Shown here: positions 18,581-26,831 of the stretch, piece after piece
Layout: every line of letters starts with the position of its first letter
How positions within the stretch are numbered: the first letter of the stretch is position 1
The notes under the pieces: model-generated
What the model saw: only the letters and a program-made list of their open reading frames with translations
Databases searched by the model: none
Told to the model about the DNA's origin: nothing
Position numbers and translations under genes: made by a program
Assembly (NCBI RefSeq): GCF_021545335.1
Contig: NZ_CP089312.1
Coordinates: 248,001-312,000, forward strand
Direction: 5' to 3'
Length of the DNA stretch: 64,000 nt
DNA from: Streptomyces sp. GQFP
Lineage (GTDB): Bacteria; Actinomycetota; Actinomycetes; Streptomycetales; Streptomycetaceae

Positions 18581-19252
18581 ATGCCCGCAGTCGACACCCT
18601 CGCCCCCACCCTCCCGGCGGCCACCGGCGCCCCGCGACGGCACCTTCCCGTGCTGCTCGCCGGGCTGGTGGCCGTCGGACTCGCGGTGTCGGTGTGGCAG
18701 CCGCACGATCTGATGACCTGGTTCCTGGAGACGGTCTGGATCATGGTCGGACTCCCCGTGATCGTCCTGACCTGGCGGCGCTTCCCACTCACCAACCTGC
18801 TGTGCTGCCTCCTCGCCCTGCACGCGCTCGTCCTGATGGTCGGCGGCCACTACACCTACGCGCAGGTTCCGCTCGGCGACTGGGCGCGCGACACGTTCGG
18901 CCTCGACCGCAATCCGTACGACCGGCTCGGCCACCTCATGCAGGGCTTCGTCCCGGCGATTCTCGTACGGGAGTTGCTGAGCCGTACGTCACCGCTGCGC
19001 GGCAGCCGCTGGCTCGCACCGCTGACGGTGTGCGCCTGTCTCGCCTTCAGCGCGGTGTTCGAGATGTTCGAGTGGGCGGCGGCCGTGATCGGCGGCGCCG
19101 CGGCCGACGACTTCCTGGCCACGCAGGGCGATGTGTGGGACACCCAGTGGGACATGTTCTGCGCGCTGATCGGGGCGACCGTCTCGCTGCTCGTGCTGAG
19201 CCGCGTCCACGACCGGCAGCTCGCGACCGTGCGCGCTCAGTCCTCGGTGTAG
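18581..19252 (+). CDS. DUF2238-type integral membrane protein
   Basis: 223 residues from ATG 18581, which has AAGGAG 8 bases upstream (an earlier in-frame ATG at 18524 lacks this). About six hydrophobic helices, with the conserved GGHYTYAQVPLGDW, YDRLGHLMQGF and FEMFEWAAA motifs of the YjdF/DUF2238 family. The acidic/His residues in these motifs lie within or next to helices and might bind a ligand or metal. Function unknown. Its last 16 bp overlap the convergent DUF6328 gene. Confidence 0.85.
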   Translation: MPAVDTLAPTLPAATGAPRRHLPVLLAGLVAVGLAVSVWQPHDLMTWFLETVWIMVGLPVIVLTWRRFPLTNLLCCLLALHALVLMVGGHYTYAQVPLGDWARDTFGLDRNPYDRLGHLMQGFVPAILVRELLSRTSPLRGSRWLAPLTVCACLAFSAVFEMFEWAAAVIGGAAADDFLATQGDVWDTQWDMFCALIGATVSLLVLSRVHDRQLATVRAQSSV

Positions 19253-19737
19253 CGGTGGCGCGTCCACATCGGCACCGCGACCCAGCAGGCCAGGTACCAG
19301 ACGACGACGCCCGCGACCAGCCAGGGCACGAAGTCGTTGTGGGTGGCCACCCGGAGGACCAGCAGCAGCGCGGAGATCATCGTCGCGAACAGCAGCACCA
19401 GACCGGCCAGGGTCAGACGTGAGGCCCATTGCACAGCCTCGGGTTTCACCTGGCGGCCGGAGACGATCCGGTGCAGGGCGACCGGTCCGATCAGGGCGCC
19501 GGTGGCGGCGGCGCCCAGGACGACGGTGAGGATATAGATCGTGTGCTCCGTGTCGCCCAGCTGCTCGTACCTCGGCGTGAACACGACGGTCAGCAAGAAG
19601 CCGAACAGGATCTGTACGCCCGTCTGGGCCACCCGGACCTCCTGGATCAGCTCGCCCCATCTGCGGTCGGCGCGCTCCTCCTCGGTCTCCTCCCGCCCCC
19701 GGTCGCGCGTGCCGCCCCCACCATCTGTGTCCGACAT
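19237..19737 (-). CDS. DUF6328 family four-helix membrane protein
   Basis: 166 residues from ATG 19737, preceded by GGGAGGAA. A charged cytoplasmic N-terminus (RDRGREETEEERADRRW) leads into the family signature LIQEVRVAQTGVQILFGFLLTVVFTPR, split here into helix 1, then three more helices. The upstream extension of the frame has no ribosome site. The role is unknown; members are common singletons in actinobacteria. Confidence 0.85.
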   Translation of the reverse strand: MSDTDGGGGTRDRGREETEEERADRRWGELIQEVRVAQTGVQILFGFLLTVVFTPRYEQLGDTEHTIYILTVVLGAAATGALIGPVALHRIVSGRQVKPEAVQWASRLTLAGLVLLFATMISALLLVLRVATHNDFVPWLVAGVVVWYLACWVAVPMWTRHRYTED

Positions 19738-19889
19738 GGTTCCTCCCGGCATCCGCGTCCTGACGTGTCTGTCAGCTCCGAGTGCCCCGTCGAGCGCGGT
19801 TCGATCAGATCCCGGCCGGACGGTTTGGATGATCGGCGGGGCGGTTACCCGAGGTGCACCACGGTGGCCACAGTGGAGGAGGTCCGGCC

Positions 19890-20237
19890 ATGTCCGGAAC
19901 ACAGCTCACCCTCACGGTCAGCGGCGGCAACGCCGCCGACGCGCAGACGGTCGTACGGGCCCTGGAGTCGGCCTTCGGACCGGCGGACGAGTTCCCGGGG
20001 GACGACGACGGGCACTCCACGGTGCACACAGCCGCGTTCACCGTCGGTACGGAGTCGCACGCGCCCGGTCATCCGAAACACGAGCCGCTGTCGGCGCCCG
20101 TGACGGTCACCGTGCAGGGCACGCCCGAGGCAGTCCGCTGCGCGGGCGCCACCCTCACCGGCACGTTCACCGCCCACGACCGGGGCAGCGTCTCCGGCGA
20201 CCAGGAGCAGCAACAGCAGCTGCTCCTGGAGCCATGA
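19890..20237 (+). CDS. Small conserved hypothetical protein
   Basis: 115 residues from ATG 19890, preceded by GGAGGAGG. No signal peptide or membrane helix. Beta-rich, with QLTLTVSGGNAADAQTVVRALE at the start, a His-rich middle (HSTVHTAAF, SHAPGHPKHE) and a Gln-rich tail. I do not recognise the family. Divergent from the DUF6328 gene and convergent with the aldo/keto reductase. Confidence 0.65.
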   Translation: MSGTQLTLTVSGGNAADAQTVVRALESAFGPADEFPGDDDGHSTVHTAAFTVGTESHAPGHPKHEPLSAPVTVTVQGTPEAVRCAGATLTGTFTAHDRGSVSGDQEQQQQLLLEP

Positions 20238-20265
20238 CACGCCGTGACACGCGTACGTCCGTCCG

Positions 20266-21249
20266 CTACCAGCGGCTCTCCACCTGGGCCTTGATCCAGC
20301 GGTCGTAGAGGTCCTGGATCGCGGTGAGCGTCTCCTGCGACAGCGGCGGCAGGGCGGCGGTCGCCGCGTTGGCGAGAGCCTGCTCGGCCGAGCGGGCGCC
20401 GGGGATGACCGTGGTCACACCCGGCTGCTGGAGGATCCAGCGCAGGGCCAGCTGGGCCGGGGTGTACCCCTCCGGGGCCAGCGCGGAGAACTCGGCCGCC
20501 GCCTCGACGCCGGTCGCGTAGTCGACGCCGGAGAAGGTCTCGCCCTGGTCGAAGGACTCGCCGTGCCGGTTGTAGGTGCGGTGGTCGTTCTCGGGGAACA
20601 CCGTGTCCTTGGTGTACTTGCCCGACAACAGGCCCGAGGCGAGCGGGACGCGGGCGATGATGCCGACGCCCGCCTTCTCGGCGGCCGGAAGCACCTCGGC
20701 GAGGGGCTTCATACGGAACGCGTTGAGGATGATCTGCACGCTGGTCACGCCCGGGCGGGCGATCGCGGTGAGCGCCTCCTCGCAGGTCTCGACGCTGACG
20801 CCGTACCGCGCGATGCGCCCCTCGTCGACCAGGGTGTCGAGGGCGTCGAAGACCTCGTCGGAGGAGTAGACCGGGGTCGGCGGGCAGTGCAGCTGGACCA
20901 GGTCGATCCGGTCGACGCCGAGGTTGCGCCGCGAACGGTCGTTCCAGGCGCGGAAGTTGTCGAGGACGTAGTTCTCGGGGATCTGGTCGACCCGCCGGCC
21001 CATCTTCGTCGCGACCAGCACATCCAGCTCGGGCCTGCCACGCAGGAAGGTCGCGATGGTCTGTTCGCTGCGCCCGTCGCCATACACGTCGGCGGTGTCG
21101 AAGAAGGTCACTCCCGACTCGACCGCCGCGTCCAGCACCGCGAGGGCGTCCTTGTCCTCCACGTCGCCCCAGTCGGCGCCCAACTGCCACGTTCCGAGGC
21201 CGATGACCGACACCCGCTGACCCGACCTACCGATTACACGCTCGTCCAT
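20266..21249 (-). CDS. Aldo/keto reductase
   Basis: 327 residues, single AKR barrel. The catalytic tetrad is complete: D51 and Y56 (FFDTADVYGDG), K82 (VATKMG), H121 (LVQLHCPPT). The C-terminal NADPH-binding region (VTTVIPGARSAEQALAN) is typical of the AKR12/YajO-like group. It should reduce an aldehyde or ketone with NADPH in the cytoplasm. Neighbours do not suggest a substrate. Confidence 0.92.
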   Translation of the reverse strand: MDERVIGRSGQRVSVIGLGTWQLGADWGDVEDKDALAVLDAAVESGVTFFDTADVYGDGRSEQTIATFLRGRPELDVLVATKMGRRVDQIPENYVLDNFRAWNDRSRRNLGVDRIDLVQLHCPPTPVYSSDEVFDALDTLVDEGRIARYGVSVETCEEALTAIARPGVTSVQIILNAFRMKPLAEVLPAAEKAGVGIIARVPLASGLLSGKYTKDTVFPENDHRTYNRHGESFDQGETFSGVDYATGVEAAAEFSALAPEGYTPAQLALRWILQQPGVTTVIPGARSAEQALANAATAALPPLSQETLTAIQDLYDRWIKAQVESRW

Positions 21250-21399
21250 GGCGTCAGTCTGTCATCCGTCCGGCGGACGGACGGACAGGGGCGGGGGCCG
21301 GCGTCTCAGACCTTCACGTCACCCACAAGAGTGAATTGGTGAAAGTCGCAACGAATCCGTGCCGGCAGACGTCCGGGCGGCCCTGGCAAGCTCCGGTGC

Positions 21400-21490
21400 A
21401 CTTCGGCAGCGCCCCAAAGGGGCGCGGGGCTGTATCGACTTGCGGCTCCGCCGCGCGGGCGCGACCACGACGGACCCGCAGGCCATATAC
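21400..21490. repeat. Dispersed Streptomyces intergenic repeat (GCGCCCC hairpin), copy 1
   Basis: Contains the hairpin GCGCCCC-AAA-GGGGCGC (21409-21425) followed by GCGGGGCTGTATCGAC and GGGCGCGACCAC. The same hairpin occurs at 59109-59125. It lies in the 273-bp gap between the divergent aldo/keto reductase and cholesterol oxidase genes, where I see no gene. Confidence 0.6.
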
Positions 21491-21522
21491 CGCCCTTCCA
21501 CCGGAGCGCCTAGCGTGACCGG

Positions 21523-23250
21523 GTGACTGATCAACTGGCGCGAACCGACGACTCCGGCACTCCCTGGACGCGCAGGAGCTTCCTGCTCGGCGCCGCCGCC
21601 CTCGCCCTCGTCGCGATCCCGGCCGATCCGGCGGTCGCCGCAGCCGAGTTGCCCGACTTCCCCGCGGACGTCACCCCCTACCGCTCCGGCTACCGCAACT
21701 GGGTCGGCGAGATCACCGCCGACGGACTGTGGGCCTGCGCCCCGGCCGACGCCGGTCAGGTGGTCGAGGTCGTCAACTGGGCCTGGCGGCACGGCTGGAC
21801 GGTCCGCGCCCGGGGCTCCGCGCACGGCTGGTCGCCCCTGACGATCACCGACGGTACGGAGTCCGACGCACCCGTGCTCCTGATCGACACCGCTCCCCAC
21901 CTCACCGGGATCGCCCTGGAATCGACCGGCCCCGCCGCCGTGCGCGCCGGCACCGGGATCACCCTGGAGGCCCTGCTCACCCACCTTGAGGAGCACGGAC
22001 TCGGGGTCACCGCCGCGCCCGCGCCCGGCGACCTCACACTGGGCGGCGCGCTGGCCGTCGACGCCCACGGCACCGCCGTACCGGCCGACGGCGAGACCCG
22101 GCAGCCCGGACACACGTACGGCTCGCTCAGCAACCTCGTGCTGTCGCTCACGGCGGTCGTCTGGGACGAGGACGCCGACGCCTATGTCCTGCGGACGTTC
22201 GACCGCGACGACGCGGACTGCGCGGCGCTGCTCACCCACCTCGGCCGTTCCCTGGTCGTCGAGGTCGTCCTGCGGGTGGGGGCCAACGCGAACCTGCGCT
22301 GCGTCAGCCGTACGGACATTCCGGCGTCCGAGCTGTTCGCGGCGCCCGGCGGCGACTCCGGCGCGCGTACCTTCGCGAGCTTCCTCGACGAGGCCGGGCG
22401 GGTGGAGACGATCTGGTTCGCCTTCACCGAGTTCCCGTGGCTGAAGGTGTGGAGCGTCGCCCCGACCAGACCGCTCACCTCACGGCGCGTGTCGTCACCG
22501 TACAACTATCCGTTCTCCGACAACGTCCCGACCCTGGTGGCGGACCTCGCCGGGCGGATCCTGGCCGACGGGGCCTGGTATCTCGCGCCGGTGCTCGGCA
22601 ACGCACAGCTGGACGTGGCCGCGCTCGGGCTGGTGGCGACGCTGTCGGCGGACATCTGGGGGCCGTCGAAGAACACGCTGCTGTACGTCAAGCCGACGAC
22701 TCTCCGGGTCACCGCGAACGGCTACGCGGTGCTGACCAGCCGGGACCAAGTGCAGCGCGTGATCGCCGAGTTCACCGCGTTCTACCGGGAACGCCTCGCC
22801 GCGTACGCCGCGCAGGGGCGCTTCCCGGTCAACGGCACCGTCGAGATCCGCGCCACCGGCCTCGACCAGCCTGGCGACACCGACTCGGCCGGCGCCCGGG
22901 CCCCGCTGCTGTCCGCGCTGCGGCCCGTCGACGGGCACCCCGAGTGGGACACCGCCGTCTGGCTGGACGTCCTGACGCTGCCCGGGACGCCGTACGCGGA
23001 GGCCTTCTTCCGCGAACTCGAACAGTTCCTGCTCAGGACGTACGACGGCGGGCACGCGCTGACCAGGGTCGAGTGGTCCAAGGGGTGGGGCTACACGGAC
23101 ACGGCTGCGTGGAGCGACGAGGAGGTCATCGGTACGGCCGTACCTGCCTCCCACGGGGACGGCGTGTGGCAGCAGGCCGTCGGCACCCTGGACCGGCTCG
23201 ACCCGCACCGCGTGTTCGGGAACGCGTTCCTCGACCGGCTGTTGCGCTGA
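21523..23250 (+). CDS. Class II (covalent-FAD, VAO-type) cholesterol oxidase, Tat-exported
   Basis: 575 residues, GTG start. A twin-arginine signal (R17-R18 in WTRRSFLLGAAAL) ends near AVAAAE. The mature protein follows the Brevibacterium BCO2 class II cholesterol oxidase closely: FAD-binding PCMH domain with RGSAHGWSPLT, where H101 matches the covalently flavinylated histidine. LGGALAVDAHG and GHTYGSLSNLV follow, then the substrate domain with SGPYNY-like SSPYNYPFSDN. The catalytic pair E441/R443 sits in GTVEIRATG and the ending WSKGWGY/DPHRVF is kept. It should oxidise a 3-beta-hydroxysterol to the enone with release of hydrogen peroxide outside the cell. No sterol catabolism genes are nearby. 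Confidence 0.88.
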   Translation: MTDQLARTDDSGTPWTRRSFLLGAAALALVAIPADPAVAAAELPDFPADVTPYRSGYRNWVGEITADGLWACAPADAGQVVEVVNWAWRHGWTVRARGSAHGWSPLTITDGTESDAPVLLIDTAPHLTGIALESTGPAAVRAGTGITLEALLTHLEEHGLGVTAAPAPGDLTLGGALAVDAHGTAVPADGETRQPGHTYGSLSNLVLSLTAVVWDEDADAYVLRTFDRDDADCAALLTHLGRSLVVEVVLRVGANANLRCVSRTDIPASELFAAPGGDSGARTFASFLDEAGRVETIWFAFTEFPWLKVWSVAPTRPLTSRRVSSPYNYPFSDNVPTLVADLAGRILADGAWYLAPVLGNAQLDVAALGLVATLSADIWGPSKNTLLYVKPTTLRVTANGYAVLTSRDQVQRVIAEFTAFYRERLAAYAAQGRFPVNGTVEIRATGLDQPGDTDSAGARAPLLSALRPVDGHPEWDTAVWLDVLTLPGTPYAEAFFRELEQFLLRTYDGGHALTRVEWSKGWGYTDTAAWSDEEVIGTAVPASHGDGVWQQAVGTLDRLDPHRVFGNAFLDRLLR

Positions 23251-23257
23251 CACTCCG

Positions 23258-23854
23258 TCAAGGGGTCAGCAGGGCCTGGACGGTGGGCGCGTACCGGTCC
23301 ACGATGTCGTCGATCGTCGCCTCCCATAGATGCGTTCCCCGGGCGATGCCGTACATGACGCCCAGGCCGAGCAGCGTGCCGACGGCCAGTTCGGCGCGCA
23401 GGCCCGGGTCGGGGCCGGTGAGGCGGGCGGCGAGGCGCTCGCTCACCTGGGTGCGGAAGTTGGCGCGCATGATGTCGCCGCGGTCGCCCTGGAGGGGGGC
23501 GAACACGATCCGCAGGACGGGGTCGGCGCCGCGTTCGGTATGGCCGGTGAGGAGCAGACGGACCATGTGGCGGCCGAGCTCGTCGAGGGGTGCGTCCAGC
23601 AGGGCTTCGGCGTCCTGTTCGAAGGACATCACGCGGGTGAAGAGGGCGTCCTTGTTGCCGAAGTACTTGAGGATCAACGGCGGGCTGACACCGGCCCGTT
23701 CGGCGACGGACTTGAGCGTGATGTCCGCCTGGGCGTGGCGGGCGAGGAGGTACCGGGCGGCGCGCAGGATGGCGGCCTTCGTCTGGTCGGCGTCCCGGCG
23801 CGGGGCCGGTTCGGTCGGGGTGTCGGTCGTCGGTGGGGTGCGCACGACACTCAT
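23258..23854 (-). CDS. TetR family repressor of the adjacent MFS exporter
   Basis: 198 residues. The N-terminal helix-turn-helix (TKAAILRAARYLLARHAQ, ITLKSVAERAGVSPPLILKYFGNKDALF, residues ~24-70) is classic TetR, and the C-terminal domain is the variable ligand-binding part. The ATG overlaps the stop of the upstream MFS gene (ATGA), so it is co-translated with the pump. The promoter of this operon carries a double palindrome at 25381-25421, the obvious binding site. The inducing drug is unknown. Confidence 0.9.
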   Translation of the reverse strand: MSVVRTPPTTDTPTEPAPRRDADQTKAAILRAARYLLARHAQADITLKSVAERAGVSPPLILKYFGNKDALFTRVMSFEQDAEALLDAPLDELGRHMVRLLLTGHTERGADPVLRIVFAPLQGDRGDIMRANFRTQVSERLAARLTGPDPGLRAELAVGTLLGLGVMYGIARGTHLWEATIDDIVDRYAPTVQALLTP

Positions 23855-25338
23855 GCTCCCTCCATCGCCCCGTCCCGGACGCCCTTGGTGCGGCCGCGGG
23901 CGCGCCGGGTGCCGCCGGTTGCCGGTTCGCCGGGGATGGTCAGGGCCGCCGTGCAGGCCAGCAGGGCGACGACGCCCGCAATCCCGAACGCCAGCAGATA
24001 GCCGTGCAGGGTGGGCACCGGCGTACCGGCGACCGGGCTGGTGTGGCGTACCAGCACGGCGACGACCGCGGCACTGCACATGGCCTGGCCGACCGTGCGC
24101 ATCAGGACGTTGACGCCGTTGGCGGAGGCGGTCTGGCCGGGCGGTACGGCCCGCAGGATCAGTGTGGGCAGGGCCGAGTAGGCGAAGGTGGTGCCCAGGC
24201 CGACGACCGAGGCGCCCACGACGATCATCCACAGGTCGCGGCTGTCCGCGATGCGCACCACATAGCCGAGCGCGATGACCGCCGTGCCGATGACCAGGGT
24301 GACGCGCGGCCCGTACTTCGCCGAGACCCGGGCCGAGACGGGCGAGAACACCAGCATGACGATGCCGCCGGGGAGCAGGACGAGGCCCGTCTCGACGATG
24401 GACAGGCCGAGCCCGTACCCGGTGGCCTCGGGCGCCTGCACCAGCTGGGCCGTCACCAGGGAGTTGGAGTAGAAGGCGAACCCGGTCAGCAGGGCGGCGA
24501 CATGGGACAGCCCGACCCGGGGCCTGGCCACCAGCCGCAGGTCCACCAGGGGCTCCCGGGTGCGCAGTTGCTGCCACCACCACAGGCCCAGCACCCCGAC
24601 CGCGCCGAGGAACAGTCCCAGGATGCGCGGGCTGCTCCAACCCCACTCGCCGCCCTCGACGACCCCGAGGAGCAGACACACCAGCCCGACGGCCAGCCCC
24701 AGCGCGCCCACGACGTCGAAGCGCCCCGGTTCCCGGACGGGCGACTCGCGCACCGCCCACCACACGGCCGCCACGCCCGAGGCGCCCAGCCCGGCGGTCG
24801 CCCAGAACATGACGTGCCAGTCCGCGTACTGGACGATCAGCGCGGCGAGCGGCAGCCCCAGGGCGGCGCCGATCCCGACGGTGGCGCTCATCAGCGCGAC
24901 CGCGCTCCCCGTACGCTCCGGCGGCAGTTCGTCACGCAGGATGCTGATCGAGAGCGGTACGACGGCGGACGCGGCGCCTTGCAGGGCCCGCGCTGTGATG
25001 AGCACACCGATGTCCGACGACAGGGCGCACATCACCGAGCCGACGACCATCAGCCCGAGGCCCGCGATGAGCACCCGTCGCTTGCCGTACATGTCCCCGG
25101 CCCGTCCCAGTACCGGGGTGAGGATGGCGCCGGACAGCAGCGTCGCGGTCACCATCCAGGAGACCGCGCCGGGCGAGGCGCCGGTCAGCCGGGGCAGGTC
25201 GGGCAGGAGCGGGACGACGACGGTCTGCATGACCGCATAGAGCATCCCGCCGAACGCCAGCGCCGGAACGGTCATCCGCTCGCGCAGGCTCCGCGCGGGC
25301 GGGGCCGAAGGATCGGATATCGGGACAGGCTGGTCCAT
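23851..25338 (-). CDS. MFS drug exporter, EmrB/QacA (DHA2) type
   Basis: 495 residues from ATG 25338, which has GGAG six bases upstream; the frame is open to 25416 but that part overlaps the operator. About 14 hydrophobic helices. The motif-A-like GRAGDMYGKRRVLI loop and the motif-C region (GIGAALGLPLAALI) identify an antiporter-type drug exporter. It is first in an operon with its TetR repressor. An FAD monooxygenase ends 106 bp upstream on the same strand but is separated by the operon's own promoter. Confidence 0.9.
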   Translation of the reverse strand: MDQPVPISDPSAPPARSLRERMTVPALAFGGMLYAVMQTVVVPLLPDLPRLTGASPGAVSWMVTATLLSGAILTPVLGRAGDMYGKRRVLIAGLGLMVVGSVMCALSSDIGVLITARALQGAASAVVPLSISILRDELPPERTGSAVALMSATVGIGAALGLPLAALIVQYADWHVMFWATAGLGASGVAAVWWAVRESPVREPGRFDVVGALGLAVGLVCLLLGVVEGGEWGWSSPRILGLFLGAVGVLGLWWWQQLRTREPLVDLRLVARPRVGLSHVAALLTGFAFYSNSLVTAQLVQAPEATGYGLGLSIVETGLVLLPGGIVMLVFSPVSARVSAKYGPRVTLVIGTAVIALGYVVRIADSRDLWMIVVGASVVGLGTTFAYSALPTLILRAVPPGQTASANGVNVLMRTVGQAMCSAAVVAVLVRHTSPVAGTPVPTLHGYLLAFGIAGVVALLACTAALTIPGEPATGGTRRARGRTKGVRDGAMEGA

Positions 25339-25380
25339 CGGTACTCCAGCGGCCGGCCGCTCTGCGCGACAAAGAAATGA

Positions 25381-25421
25381 GGTGAATGGCGATTCACCAT
25401 AGCGGTGAATCGCCATTCACC
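25381..25421. promoter_or_regulatory. Double TetR operator
   Basis: Two 18-bp palindromes, GGTGAATGGCGATTCACC (25381-25398) and GGTGAATCGCCATTCACC (25404-25421), each GGTGAAT-N4-ATTCACC. They are separated by ATAGC and are exact reverse complements of one another, so the whole 41-bp block is a perfect inverted repeat. The block overlaps the -35, spacer and -10 of the MFS-tetR promoter. Confidence 0.85.
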
Positions 25422-25424
25422 CAA
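25396..25424 (-). promoter_or_regulatory. Promoter of the MFS-tetR operon
   Basis: Minus strand: -35 TTGGGT (25424-25419), 17-bp spacer, -10 TATGGT (25401-25396). The predicted start is near 25389, giving a ~50-base leader before the ATG at 25338. Operator 2 fills the spacer and operator 1 covers the start site and the edge of the -10. Confidence 0.65.
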
Positions 25425-25444
25425 TAACAGCCGCCGTGACCAGG

Positions 25445-26686
25445 CTATTTGCCGGAGACCTCGGCCTCTTCGCGGGTACGGGAGGCCAGCACCCGGCTCT
25501 GCGCGGTGCGGGCCAGCTTCGGCCCGAGCCAGCGCTTGAACCGGCGCAGCGCTTCGAGGCGCCCCGCCGCCCGGTCGATGCCGTAGTACAGCTGGGGCGG
25601 CACGTACGGCAGGAGCGGCGAGTGACGCTGGCCGAGCAGGGCGAACATGCGGGCCGGGGGCAGCCGGATGTAGCGCGGCAGGTTCTCGTACCACTGGGCG
25701 CTGTAGCGGGCCGCGCTCTGGATGGAGAGCAGTTCCGACTTGCGCTGCTTCTCGTACGCGGTGAGGGCCGTGGAAAGTTCGGCGTGCACGCGGAGGGCAT
25801 CAGCGAGGACGATGGCGTCCTCCAGGGCGAGGGTGGTGCCGGCCCCGATGGAGTAGTGCGTGGTGTGGGCGGCGTCGCCGAGCAGGACGAGGTTGCCGTG
25901 GTGCCAGGTGCGGTTGGTGAGCGTGCGGAAGTTGAGCCACTGGGCGGCGCCGTCGGCGGCGGAACGGCCGATCAGGGGGTTGCCGTCCAGCACGTCGGCG
26001 AAGAGCTTCTCCAGCTGGGCAAGACCGTCGGCCTCGTTGGCCTTGTCGAGGCCGAGGCCGCTCCAGGTCTCGGGGGAGCATTCGACGACGCAGGTGCTGT
26101 GGTCCTGGCTGTAGCCGTAGCCGTAGCACCAGATCCAGCCGTGCTCCGTCTCCTTGAAGGCGAAGGTGAAGGCGTCGAAGACCTTGGTGGTGCCGAGCCA
26201 GATGTACCGGTTGCGTCCGGCTCGCAGCCCGGCGCCGAAGTGTTCGGTGTGCTGTTCCCGCAGCGCGCTGTTGACGCCGTCGGCGGCCACGACGAGGTCG
26301 GCGTCGGCCAGTTCGGCGGCGTCGGTGATGCCGTGCTCGAACTCGAGCCGTACGCCCAGCTGTCGGGCCCGGTCGGCGAGGATGTCGAGGAGCTTGTGGC
26401 GGCCGATGCCGAAGCCCTCGTCGCCCGGGTGCCGGGTCGCACTGTCGCCCACGTGGGCGACTCCGTGGTTCCAGGACACCGAGGCGTCGGCGACGGCCCG
26501 CGCGGAGTCGGGGTCGTGCTCGTGGAGCTTGTCGAGCAGCCCCTGCCAGTAGGTGACGCCCCAGCCGTAGGTCGAGCCCGCCGGGTCGCGCTCGTACACG
26601 GTGATGTCGTGGGACGGATCCTGGAGCTTCAGCAGGATCGAGAGATACAGGCCGGCGGGCCCGCCTCCGACACAGGCGACCTTCAC
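25445..26686 (-). CDS. FAD-dependent monooxygenase, salicylyl-CoA 5-hydroxylase-like
   Basis: 413 residues from GTG 26686; AGGGG lies seven bases upstream, better placed than for the GTG two codons earlier. Class A flavoprotein hydroxylase: dinucleotide fold VACVGGGPAGLYLSIL at the N-terminus, DLVVAADGVNS (DG motif, ~150-160) and NLVLLGDAAHTTHYSIGAG (GD motif, ~275-295). The N-terminal region (FGWGV-like YGWGVTYW, FGIGRHKLLDIL) recalls the FAD half of salicylyl-CoA 5-hydroxylase and anthraniloyl-CoA monooxygenase. An aromatic or aryl-CoA substrate is plausible but not shown. It lies upstream of the MFS-tetR operon. Confidence 0.85.
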   Translation of the reverse strand: MKVACVGGGPAGLYLSILLKLQDPSHDITVYERDPAGSTYGWGVTYWQGLLDKLHEHDPDSARAVADASVSWNHGVAHVGDSATRHPGDEGFGIGRHKLLDILADRARQLGVRLEFEHGITDAAELADADLVVAADGVNSALREQHTEHFGAGLRAGRNRYIWLGTTKVFDAFTFAFKETEHGWIWCYGYGYSQDHSTCVVECSPETWSGLGLDKANEADGLAQLEKLFADVLDGNPLIGRSAADGAAQWLNFRTLTNRTWHHGNLVLLGDAAHTTHYSIGAGTTLALEDAIVLADALRVHAELSTALTAYEKQRKSELLSIQSAARYSAQWYENLPRYIRLPPARMFALLGQRHSPLLPYVPPQLYYGIDRAAGRLEALRRFKRWLGPKLARTAQSRVLASRTREEAEVSGK

Positions 26687-26769
26687 ACACACCCCTAGCG
26701 ATTACAGAAGGTGGTCAGTTCGCGTCGGAGAGTAGCAGTAGGTGGGCGTGGGGATGGATTTCCGCTGCG

Positions 26770-26807
26770 GGCCGGTGGGGGCTGGTCGCGCAGTTCCCCG
26801 CGCCCCT
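26770..26807. repeat. Dispersed Streptomyces intergenic repeat, copy 2 (inverted)
   Basis: 38 bp identical to the reverse complement of 59118-59155 (arms GGCCGGTGGGGGC and CAGTTCCCCGCGCCCCT). Downstream it runs into GGCTGCCCCTGCGGGGCGCC, a hairpin just beyond the RNase H stop, so this copy may act as its terminator. Confidence 0.7.
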
Positions 26808-26831
26808 GAGAGGCTGCCCCTGCGGGGCGCC

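Noticed and set aside
23258..24763. 501-codon extended TetR frame
   Set aside because: The part beyond 23854 is antisense-type sequence overlapping the MFS gene; TetR homology starts at the ATG at 23854.
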